A stretch of 36,866 nt of DNA. It comes from Methanobacteriota archaeon (lineage in GTDB: Archaea; Thermoplasmatota; Thermoplasmata; Lutacidiplasmatales; UBA184). Where the stretch lies: assembly GCA_013290045.1 (NCBI GenBank), contig JABCYU010000006.1, positions 1-36,866 of the forward strand, written 5' to 3'. Position 1 is the first letter of the stretch. Each line of letters opens with the position of its first letter. The notes beneath the pieces are model-generated. The model had not been told where the DNA came from and did not search any database. It worked only from the letters and a program-made list of their open reading frames with translations. The position numbers and the translations under genes are program-made. Below, one piece after another: positions 27,294 through 34,379 of the stretch.

Positions 27294-27308
27294 CTTCAGC
27301 AATTGAAG
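27294..27308. promoter_or_regulatory. Inverted repeat in the HxlR / Cys-peptide divergent promoter (operator candidate)
   Basis: CTTCA-GCAAT-TGAAG, a 5+5+5 interrupted palindrome just downstream of a TATA-like CTTATGAG (27284-27291) and upstream of ATG 27323. Confidence 0.4.
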
Positions 27309-27322
27309 TGACAGAGGTACCT

Positions 27323-27409
27323 ATGGCCGAAGGAAAGTGTTGTGAGAAGGCCTGCTGCGTATGCGATCCGACGACCTGTCCGCCCGGCTGTTGTGACGAC
27401 TGCTGTTGA
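27323..27409 (+). CDS. 28-aa cysteine-rich (metallothionein-like) peptide, absent from the ORF track
   Basis: ATG GCC GAA GGA AAG TGT TGT GAG AAG GCC TGC TGC GTA TGC GAT CCG ACG ACC TGT CCG CCC GGC TGT TGT GAC GAC TGC TGT TGA = MAEGKCCEKACCVCDPTTCPPGCCDDCC; 10 Cys of 28 residues. In-frame ATG at 27287 would give a 12-aa N-terminal extension. The stop overlaps the TTG start of ArsC (TTGA). Confidence 0.75.
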   Translation: MAEGKCCEKACCVCDPTTCPPGCCDDCC

Positions 27410-27840
27410 CGACGGGTCGCACGGTCCTGTTCGTCTGCGTAGAGAACGCCGCCCGGTCCCTGATGGCGGAGGCGATCTTCAACGCCGATCCACCGACCGG
27501 TTGGCGGGCGGTCTCCGCGGGGACGAGGCCGGCCGCGTCTCCGAACGCCCGGACGGAACCGATGCTCGGGGAGATCGGACTGAGGCTCCCACCGCATCCT
27601 CCTCGGGAACTGACGCCGGAGATGATCGACTCCGCCTCGATGCGGGTCACGATGGGGTGCCTGAACGACGCCAGTTGCCCGGCCCGACTGAAATCCCGGG
27701 AACTTCGAGACTGGGCGCTCCCGGATCCAGCGCGGCTGGATGACGACGGGTTTCGAGGCGTCCGCGATGAAATCCAGCGGCGGGTGCGCCTCCTCTACGA
27801 CGAAGTTCGGGAATCCGCCTCGCCCCCGTCAACGGCCTGA
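27406..27840 (+). CDS. arsC: Low-molecular-weight-PTP-type arsenate reductase ArsC
   Basis: MTTGRTVLFVCVENAARSLMAEAIFNADPPTGWRAVSAGTRP... CX5R P-loop (CVENAAR) and MGCLNDASCP Cys pair typical of thioredoxin-coupled ArsC. Confidence 0.87.
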   Translation: MTTGRTVLFVCVENAARSLMAEAIFNADPPTGWRAVSAGTRPAASPNARTEPMLGEIGLRLPPHPPRELTPEMIDSASMRVTMGCLNDASCPARLKSRELRDWALPDPARLDDDGFRGVRDEIQRRVRLLYDEVRESASPPSTA

Positions 27841-27851
27841 CCCGGGGGACC

Positions 27852-28568
27852 TTGTTGAGACCCCCACTACTGACTCGACTGGGTGCGGAATTCGTTGGGA
27901 CTTCCGTTCTCGTCGGAATCGGGACGGGCGCAGTTGTCGGGGCTTCGAGGGTCGGAGGCGTCCCGCAGTGGGTGATGGCCGTCGCCTGGTTCTTCGCGGT
28001 ACTCCTCCCGATCCTGCTTTGCCTCCGGGTTTCCGGGGCCCACCTCAATCCTGCGGTGACGCTGGGCTTGGCCGTCAGTGGTAGGATGCCGAGGTCGGAG
28101 GCGCCGTCGTACGTCGCCGCCCAGTTCGCCGGGGCATTCTTTGGGAGTGCGGTGGTCTTGTTCTCGCTCGGAGACTTTGCCCACCTGGGAGCCACGACCC
28201 CGTCGGTCGGAAATCTCGCTACGGTGTTCGCTGGCGAGCTGCTGTTCAGCGGGGCCCTGATCGCCTCCGTGTTCGCGCTGGCGGATCGACCCGAGGGAGG
28301 GGTCGGCTGGCGGATCCTGTTACCTCCGGCGACCGTGGGGGTATCGACCTACGTCATCGGACCGATCACGGGGAGTTCGCTGAACCCTGCCCGGACCGTG
28401 GCCCCTGCCGTCCTCTCGGGCACGTACACCGACCTCGGAGTGTACCTCCTGGCGGTGCCGCTCGCAGCCATCCTCGTCGCGCTAATGTGGAGGAACGACG
28501 TGACGAACCTGCCGTCCAACGGCCGACGAGTCGCCGCCGACCCGAAGGGAGTCGGACCGGCCGATTAG
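27852..28568 (+). CDS. MIP-family aquaporin/aquaglyceroporin (AqpS-like candidate)
   Basis: Two NPA boxes (GAHLNPAVT, GSSLNPART) in a six-TM protein; follows arsC by 11 bp. Confidence 0.88.
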   Translation: MLRPPLLTRLGAEFVGTSVLVGIGTGAVVGASRVGGVPQWVMAVAWFFAVLLPILLCLRVSGAHLNPAVTLGLAVSGRMPRSEAPSYVAAQFAGAFFGSAVVLFSLGDFAHLGATTPSVGNLATVFAGELLFSGALIASVFALADRPEGGVGWRILLPPATVGVSTYVIGPITGSSLNPARTVAPAVLSGTYTDLGVYLLAVPLAAILVALMWRNDVTNLPSNGRRVAADPKGVGPAD

Positions 28569-28681
28569 GTCACGGAACCGTTGGCGGGTTTCCGGTTGGG
28601 CGCCCACAGCAGGCGGGTAGCGCCGCCGGAAGCGAGCCCCCCGCGGCCGCCGTCAAATAGCCCGGCGCCCCTCGGGCCCTG

Positions 28682-29872
28682 ATGCCGAGGCCGCGCGGCC
28701 CATGGACCGTGGAAGCCCGGCGCGTGTTGCCCGCCATGCGGGCCTGGCGGGCCGCCCTCCACCAGGAGCCGGAACTCGCCAACGAGGAGCGACGCACCCA
28801 GGCGAAGATCGTGGAGGCGCTCAACGCCCTCGACCTCCCCCCCGCGACTTTCGAAGGGTTCACGGGCGTCAAGGCCGTGATCGGCGCCGACCGCCCTGGC
28901 GCGGTGGTGGCGCTGAGGGCCGATATGGACGGGCTCCCGGTCAGTGAACGGAGCGGTCTGCCTTTCGCCTCGCGAACACCGGGACGGATGCACGCTTGCG
29001 GCCACGACGTCCACATGGCCTGCCTCCTCGGGGCGGCGGCGGCGCTGAAGCGTCGCGAGGGCAGCCTGCGCGGCCCCGTGGTGCTCCTCTTCCAACCCGC
29101 CGAGGAAGAGGGGAACCGGGGCGGAGCCCAGCCGTTCCTCGAGCTCGGGGCGTTCGAGCGGCCGAAGGTCGATTTCGTGGTCGGCCAGCACGTGGCCCCG
29201 GAGATCCCCCTCGGCCACATCGGCTGGAAGAAGGGAGCGATGATGGCCGCCGCGGACCACGTGATCATCCGGGTTCGAGGGCGTGCCGGGCACGCCGCCT
29301 ACCCGCACGCCGGGCCGGATGCGGTCCTGACGGCCGCCGAGATCATCACCGGCCTGCAGGCGATCGTGAGCCGGGTCCGCGACCCGGTCGATCCGGTCGT
29401 GATCAGCATCGCCTCCGTCCACGGCGGCACCCGCCACAACGTCCTCCCCGAGGAGGTGCTCCTCGAGGGCACGATCCGGACCTTCCTCCCCTCGACCCGG
29501 CGGCAGATGGAGAACGCACTACGACGGCGGGTGGCCCACATCGCGGCGAGCAACGGCGCCTCGGCCCGGGTGACCATCCGGCACGGCTACCCGGTCACCT
29601 TCAATCCGCCGGCCACGACCGAGGTGATCGTCCAGGCGCTCGCCGAGGAGTTCGGCGAGGAGGCGGTCCAGGAGATCGAGCGGCCGGTGATGGGAGCCGA
29701 GGACTTCTCGCGGTATCTCGAGCGGGTGCCGGGAAGCTTCTTGTTCTTGGGCGTAGGAAGGGGGAGCGTGCCCGAGTCGTTGCACTCCCCGTCGTTCGCG
29801 CCACCGGAGGAGTCGCTGGTCTATGGCTGCGCCGCCCTCCTCGCGGCGACCGCCGGGCTTCAGAGGAGCTGA
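28682..29872 (+). CDS. M20 family amidohydrolase/peptidase (IAA-amino acid hydrolase / carboxypeptidase-like)
   Basis: MRAWRAALHQEPELANEE...VVALRADMDGLPVSE...GRMHACGHDVHMACLLGAA...LLFQPAEEEGNRGGAQ...GTRHNVLPEEVLLEGTIRTF...MGAEDFSRYLERVPGSFLFLG. Confidence 0.92.
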   Translation: MPRPRGPWTVEARRVLPAMRAWRAALHQEPELANEERRTQAKIVEALNALDLPPATFEGFTGVKAVIGADRPGAVVALRADMDGLPVSERSGLPFASRTPGRMHACGHDVHMACLLGAAAALKRREGSLRGPVVLLFQPAEEEGNRGGAQPFLELGAFERPKVDFVVGQHVAPEIPLGHIGWKKGAMMAAADHVIIRVRGRAGHAAYPHAGPDAVLTAAEIITGLQAIVSRVRDPVDPVVISIASVHGGTRHNVLPEEVLLEGTIRTFLPSTRRQMENALRRRVAHIAASNGASARVTIRHGYPVTFNPPATTEVIVQALAEEFGEEAVQEIERPVMGAEDFSRYLERVPGSFLFLGVGRGSVPESLHSPSFAPPEESLVYGCAALLAATAGLQRS

Positions 29873-31092
29873 TGACGGCCGTCGACGCCCTCCGCGCCCG
29901 GTTTCCGGCGCTCCGCGATCGTCCCGACGGCCCCACCCCGGCCTACCTCGACTCGGCGTGCATGAGCCTCGTCCCCCTCGAGGTCCTCGACGCCATGGAG
30001 GAGTACTATCGCGACTATCCCGGATGCGCTGGGCGCTCCCTCCACCGGTTCGCGGAGGAGGTCGGCCACCGATACGAAGGGGCGCGGGCGGGCCTCGCGA
30101 AGTTCCTGGGGGCCGAGAGCCCGGAGGCGGTCGTGTTCCTTCGGAACGCCTCGGAGGCGATCAACCTGGTCGCCCAGGGGCTCCCCTGGAAGGCGGGCGA
30201 CGCGGTCCTGATCTCCGACCAGGAGCACAACTCCAACCTGATCGTCTGGCAGCGGCTGGCGAGCGAGCGGGGGATCCGGATCGAGGTCCTCAACCTCCCT
30301 CCCGGCGGGGGATTCCCTTCGGCCGAGTATGAGGAAGCGCTGAAACGTCAGGTGAGACTGGTGAGCCTGTTCCACACCTCGAACCTGGACGGTCGGACGC
30401 TCCCGGTCCGGGAGATCGTCGAACGGGCCCACGCCCACGGCGCGCGGGTGCTGCTGGACGGCTGCCAGGCCGCCCCTCACGTACCGGTGCGGCTACGCGA
30501 GTGGGGGGTCGATTATTATGCGATCAGCGCCCACAAGATGCTCGGTCCGACGGGGACCGGGGCCCTGGCCGGGACCGCCCACTCCCTCGGGGACCTGCGA
30601 CCCCTGCTCGTGGGCGGCGAGACCGTCGAATGGTCGACGATGACGGAACACCAGCTCCGACCGCCGCCCCACCGATTCGAAGCCGGGCTCCAGAACTATG
30701 CCGGCGTGCTCGGGGTCCACGCGGCCGTCCGGTTCCTGGAGCGCGCCGGCCTCGACGAGATCCGCGCCCACGACCTCGCCCTCAACCGCAAGGTCTCCAA
30801 GGCGCTCGAGGGAGAGCGCCGGGTCCACGTGCTCGGCCCCACCGACCCCGGCGATCGGCCGAGCATCTACGCGTTCCACCTCGACGGCGTCGACGCGAAC
30901 GACGCGGCCCTGTTCCTCGATGAAGGTTATCAGGTCCTGGTCCGCTCCGGGATGCACTGCGTCCACTCGTGGTATCGCAAGCGCAACCTTCCCGGCAACG
31001 TCCGGGCCTCGTTCTACCTGTACAATGACGAGCGGGACGCCGATCGGCTCATCGACGGCGTCCGCGAGATGATCGAGAAGATCCCGGCGTGA
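29872..31092 (+). CDS. Class V PLP aminotransferase, cysteine desulfurase-like
   Basis: MTAVDALRARFPALRDRPDGPTPAYLDSACMSLVP...LISDQEHNSNLIVWQRLA...VLLDGCQAAPHVPVRLREWGVDYYAISAHKMLGPTGTGAL...VLVRSGMHCVHSWYRK; ATG overlaps upstream TGA. Confidence 0.87.
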   Translation: MTAVDALRARFPALRDRPDGPTPAYLDSACMSLVPLEVLDAMEEYYRDYPGCAGRSLHRFAEEVGHRYEGARAGLAKFLGAESPEAVVFLRNASEAINLVAQGLPWKAGDAVLISDQEHNSNLIVWQRLASERGIRIEVLNLPPGGGFPSAEYEEALKRQVRLVSLFHTSNLDGRTLPVREIVERAHAHGARVLLDGCQAAPHVPVRLREWGVDYYAISAHKMLGPTGTGALAGTAHSLGDLRPLLVGGETVEWSTMTEHQLRPPPHRFEAGLQNYAGVLGVHAAVRFLERAGLDEIRAHDLALNRKVSKALEGERRVHVLGPTDPGDRPSIYAFHLDGVDANDAALFLDEGYQVLVRSGMHCVHSWYRKRNLPGNVRASFYLYNDERDADRLIDGVREMIEKIPA

Positions 31093-31111
31093 ACCGGGGC
31101 CGTTCGGACGG

Positions 31112-31927
31112 CTACCGGTACATCGGCGGCGAGGCCGTCTGGGGCCGCTCCGTGTGGCCCTTCTCCTGCGCGTGCCGCTGGATCGACAAGAGCTGCTGCT
31201 CGATCCGCTCCGCTTCGTGGTAGAGGGGCACCGGGTCGAGCGGGGTCCGCAACAGGATGTGGTTGATCGTCTCGATGACCTTCGCCGCCGCGCGGGCGTC
31301 CGGATAATCGGACTGGGCCTCGGCGAGGAACGTCAGCACGTCGAAGCCGCGGCGCCGGCCTTCGTTGAGGAGGACCCCGGCGATCCCGGTGATGACCCCC
31401 TCGGTGAACGGGAGCATGTTGGGCTCGACATAGAGGTCCCGCGCCTTCCGGGTGCTCGCCACCCCGTAGACCTTCACGTCGGAGAGCTTCGGTGGCCGCC
31501 CGCGTCCGACGTCGCCCGCCGGCTTGTCGACGACCAGCCCCTCCGGCGACACGAGCATGGAGCAGCGCTGCTCCTGGACCCAATCCATGATCGAGGTCGC
31601 CAGCGGATGGATGATCGCCGGGGCGGGATGGAACTCCGAGACGAACGCCACAATCCGGTCGGCGACCCGTCCGGCCCGGTCCGCGGCCGGGCGACCCGCG
31701 TAGATCCGTACCGGGTGCTGGGGGTTGCCGCCCCGGACGAGCGAGACGGTGGGAAACGCCGGGGACTCGACGATCCCGATCTGTTCCATCTCGAGGGTGT
31801 CGATGAGGTAGTTGGCGACGATGGAGCTGACGAGGCCGACCGACGGGAAGCCGTCGATCACGATCGCGCCCTCGACGTCGACCCGCTTGAGCTCGTAGAT
31901 CCGGACCTGGTCCGGTTGCATCGTCAT
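31112..31927 (-). CDS. PAC2 (proteasome assembly chaperone-like) family protein
   Basis: MTMQPDQVRIYELKRVDVEGAIVIDGFPSVGLVSSIVANYLIDTLEMEQIGIVESPAFPTVSLVRGGNPQHPVRIYAG...FTEGVITGIAGVLLNEGRRRGFDVLTFLAEA; start ATG 31927 inside a longer track ORF. Confidence 0.88.
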   Translation of the reverse strand: MTMQPDQVRIYELKRVDVEGAIVIDGFPSVGLVSSIVANYLIDTLEMEQIGIVESPAFPTVSLVRGGNPQHPVRIYAGRPAADRAGRVADRIVAFVSEFHPAPAIIHPLATSIMDWVQEQRCSMLVSPEGLVVDKPAGDVGRGRPPKLSDVKVYGVASTRKARDLYVEPNMLPFTEGVITGIAGVLLNEGRRRGFDVLTFLAEAQSDYPDARAAAKVIETINHILLRTPLDPVPLYHEAERIEQQLLSIQRHAQEKGHTERPQTASPPMYR

Positions 31928-31932
31928 GGTTT

Positions 31933-32292
31933 CTACAGCGACTTCTCGACGATCTGGCCAAGTTCGCGGCTGATGAGGTCGACGATATCCTTCGTCAGGG
32001 CGGCCCGGACGTTCGGGGGAACCGTCGCCATGCCGAGACGGGCCGTGCACGTCCCGACCCGGATGAGCGCGGCGTACTCCATCGCCCGCGCCTCGAGGAG
32101 CTGGCGCACCGAGTCTTTCAGGTCTCGGGCCAGCTGCGGGTCCTCCTCTAGCGTCCGTTCGATGTGGCGCCGGATCTCGTCCTTGATGATGTCGCGCGTC
32201 GCCTCCCGGACGATCTCCTCCGGCCGCAGCAGGTCGCGGGTACTCTTCATCAGGGTGTCGATGGGCTCGCCCGCCGAGGACCCGTCCGGCAT
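31933..32292 (-). CDS. Hypothetical helical protein
   Basis: MPDGSSAGEPIDTLMKSTRDLLRPEEIVREATRDIIKDEIRRHIERTLEEDPQLARDLKDSVRQLLEARAMEYAALIRVGTCTARLG...; six nucleotides from the PAC2 gene start, same strand. Confidence 0.65.
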   Translation of the reverse strand: MPDGSSAGEPIDTLMKSTRDLLRPEEIVREATRDIIKDEIRRHIERTLEEDPQLARDLKDSVRQLLEARAMEYAALIRVGTCTARLGMATVPPNVRAALTKDIVDLISRELGQIVEKSL

Positions 32293-32383
32293 CAGCGGCG
32301 ACCATCGGCCCCCGCGGGATAAGCGTTTGTGCCGCTCGGCGGCGGCGCTCGGTCCGGAGGGCGCCCGGGCCGCCCGCGCGGCC

Positions 32384-32397
32384 ATCTCTTTTAACGC
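32384..32397 (+). promoter_or_regulatory. TATA-like element upstream of tRNA-Ala
   Basis: TCTCTTTTAACGCG about 25-38 nt upstream of the tRNA 5' end. Confidence 0.4.
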
Positions 32398-32421
32398 GGG
32401 CCGGTGTGGCCCGGCCGCAGT

Positions 32422-32527
32422 GGGCCGGTAGATCAGTCCGGAAGATCGCTACCTTGGCAAGGTAGAGGCCGCGAGTTCAAACGGGGCACGGGAACCACCC
32501 GAACCCCGGAGATTCTCGCCCGGTCCA
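32422..32527 (+). tRNA. tRNA-Ala(GGC) with a 32-nt intron in the T-loop (exons 32422-32481 and 32514-32527; intron 32482-32513)
   Basis: Spliced: GGGCCGG TA GATC AGTCCGGAA GATC G CTACC TTGGCAA GGTAG AGGCC GCGAG TTCAAAT CTCGC CCGGTCC A. All four stems pair fully, with G3.U70 and A73 (Ala identity), anticodon GGC. The T-stem only forms if 32482-32513 is removed. Confidence 0.88.
32482..32513 (+). other. Predicted archaeal tRNA intron at noncanonical position 59/60 (BHB-like)
   Basis: CGGGGCACGGGAACCACCCGAACCCCGGAGAT; intron stem GGGG/CCCC + CGGG/CCCG; 3-nt bulges AA|C and AU|U flank a central TTCA/GGAG helix (3 pairs incl. one G.U, plus A.G mismatch); outer helix is the T-stem GCGAG/CTCGC. Confidence 0.8.
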
Positions 32528-32599
32528 CTCCTCTTTCCCGCCGGGCCGATCGGCCGGGTTCGTACATTGTCGAACCCCCCCACCGACATGAAGGCTTAC

Positions 32600-32611
32600 C
32601 GATTTATACCG
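32600..32611 (+). promoter_or_regulatory. TATA box for HTH-HMGS operon (probably leaderless)
   Basis: CGATTTATACCG about 20-30 nt upstream of the GTG start at 32631. Confidence 0.55.
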
Positions 32612-32630
32612 ACCGTCTCCTCCCAAAGCG

Positions 32631-33308
32631 GTGGACGCCGAGCTCCGGGAGAAGATCGCCGGCGAGGTCGTCCTGTCGCCCCATCCGGGGCGCACGCTCC
32701 GCAAGTGGCGCGAGGATTTCGGCATCTCGCAGCGGGACCTGGCGAAAAGCATCGCCACCGTCCCGTCGGTGATCTCCGACTACGAGAGCGAGCGGCGCGC
32801 GAGTCCCGGCGCCGCGTTCATCCGCCGGTACGTCCAGGCGCTCGTCGACGTCGACGCTCGGACCGGTGGGAAGGTCGGCCAGCGCCTCGGGATCCGTCCG
32901 CACTCCGACGGGATCGTGGGGATGCGGGAGTTCTCCGTCGCCGTGCCCCTGAAGGCGCTTTCCGACCAGCTCGACGCCCGCGCCGTGAGCCGGGTCGACC
33001 TGCACCGCGACATCCACGGGTTCACTCTCCTGGATGCGCCGCGCGCGATCCTGTCCATCGACGCCGCCCACTTCGTCGAGGTCTACGGATGGACCACCCA
33101 GCGGGCCCTCATCTTCTCCAACGTCAAGTACGGGCGGTCCCCGATGGTGGCGATCCGCGCCCACCCGCTGAAGCCGGCCGCCGTGTTCTTCTCCGACCCC
33201 GGGCGCGTCGATCCGCTCGCGATCCGGCTGAGCGAGCTCGAGAACATCCCCCTCCTCACCACGCCGTTGGCCGCCGCCGAGGTGCTCGGGCGACTCGAGG
33301 AACTGTAG
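32631..33308 (+). CDS. XRE-type helix-turn-helix archaeal regulator
   Basis: [71 protein letters not shown]...; first gene of the HMGS cluster. Confidence 0.85.
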   Translation: MDAELREKIAGEVVLSPHPGRTLRKWREDFGISQRDLAKSIATVPSVISDYESERRASPGAAFIRRYVQALVDVDARTGGKVGQRLGIRPHSDGIVGMREFSVAVPLKALSDQLDARAVSRVDLHRDIHGFTLLDAPRAILSIDAAHFVEVYGWTTQRALIFSNVKYGRSPMVAIRAHPLKPAAVFFSDPGRVDPLAIRLSELENIPLLTTPLAAAEVLGRLEEL

Positions 33309-33325
33309 GACGGAAAAGGATCGCA

Positions 33326-34378
33326 ATGGAAGCGGGAATCGTGAGCTACGGAGTGTACGTGCCGCGCCACCGGATCACGCCGACGGAGATCGGGAAGGTC
33401 TGGGGGGTCGACGGTGCCGGGATGGGCGCCGGGCTCAACGTCCACCGCAAGAGCGTCCCGGCCCCGGACGAGGACACGATCACGATCTCGACGGAGGCGC
33501 TTCGGACCGCCCTGATCCGCGGGGCGATCGATCCCCAGGAGATCGGCGCCTTGTACATCGGGAGCGAATCGCATCCGTACGCGGTGAAACCGTCGGCGAC
33601 CGTCGTCGCCCAGGCGGTCGGCGCCACCCCGAACCTCACGGCGGCCGACTACGAGTTCGCCTGCAAGGCGGGGACCGCGGCGATCCAGACGTGCCTCGGG
33701 CTCGTGGGAGCCAAGATGGTCCGCTATGGCGTCGCCATCGGCACCGACACCTCGCAGGGGGCGCCGGGCGACGCCCTCGAGTACTCGGCGAGCGCCGGCG
33801 GCGCGGCGCTCATCATCGGCCGCGAACGGGTCATCGCCCGGGTCGAGGACACGGTCTCCTACACGACGGACACCCCGGATTTCTGGCGGCGGGAGGGCCA
33901 GCGCTACCCGAGCCACAGCGGTCGATTCACGGGCGAGCCGGCGTACTTCCGGCACGTCACGGAGTGCGCGCACCGGATGATGGAACGCGTCCACACCACC
34001 CCGGCCGACTACCAGCACGTCGTCTTCCACCAGCCGAACGGGAAGTTCCCGCAGCGCGTCGGAAAGCAGCTCGGGTTCACCGAGGCCCAGATGCGCCACG
34101 GTCTCGTGACGCCGTTCATCGGGAACACCTACTCGGGCGCGGCCCTGATCGGTCTCGCCAATGTGCTCGACCACGCGAAACCGTCGGAGCGGATCCTCAT
34201 GGTCGGCTACGGCAGCGGAGCGGGATCCGATGCGTTCGACCTGACGACGACCGAGGAGATCGCCCAGTTCGACCGCTCCTTCGGACCGCCGGTCGAGCAG
34301 TTCCTCCACAACGGGATCGAGATCCCGTACGCGACGTACGCGAAATTCCGCGGCAAGATCAACATGGGAGGCGAGTAG
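33326..34378 (+). CDS. Hydroxymethylglutaryl-CoA synthase (archaeal type)
   Basis: [27 protein letters not shown]...[23 protein letters not shown] (nucleophile Cys context)...[20 protein letters not shown]...[21 protein letters not shown]. Confidence 0.95.
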   Translation: MEAGIVSYGVYVPRHRITPTEIGKVWGVDGAGMGAGLNVHRKSVPAPDEDTITISTEALRTALIRGAIDPQEIGALYIGSESHPYAVKPSATVVAQAVGATPNLTAADYEFACKAGTAAIQTCLGLVGAKMVRYGVAIGTDTSQGAPGDALEYSASAGGAALIIGRERVIARVEDTVSYTTDTPDFWRREGQRYPSHSGRFTGEPAYFRHVTECAHRMMERVHTTPADYQHVVFHQPNGKFPQRVGKQLGFTEAQMRHGLVTPFIGNTYSGAALIGLANVLDHAKPSERILMVGYGSGAGSDAFDLTTTEEIAQFDRSFGPPVEQFLHNGIEIPYATYAKFRGKINMGGE

Positions 34379-34379
34379 C

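Noticed and set aside
27287-27322. In-frame upstream ATG giving a 40-aa form of the Cys-rich peptide
   Set aside because: Not excluded, but the segment overlaps a TATA-like element and an inverted repeat, so ATG 27323 is preferred.
27208-27597. Minus ORFs 27208..27597 and 27321..27650 antisense to the Cys peptide and arsC
   Set aside because: Antisense to clear plus-strand genes; low-complexity Arg-rich translation without recognisable motifs.
32404-32772. Track ORFs 32404..32772 (+) and 32477..32758 (-) across the tRNA
   Set aside because: They cover the tRNA-Ala gene, the TATA box and the HTH gene start; composition is non-protein-like.
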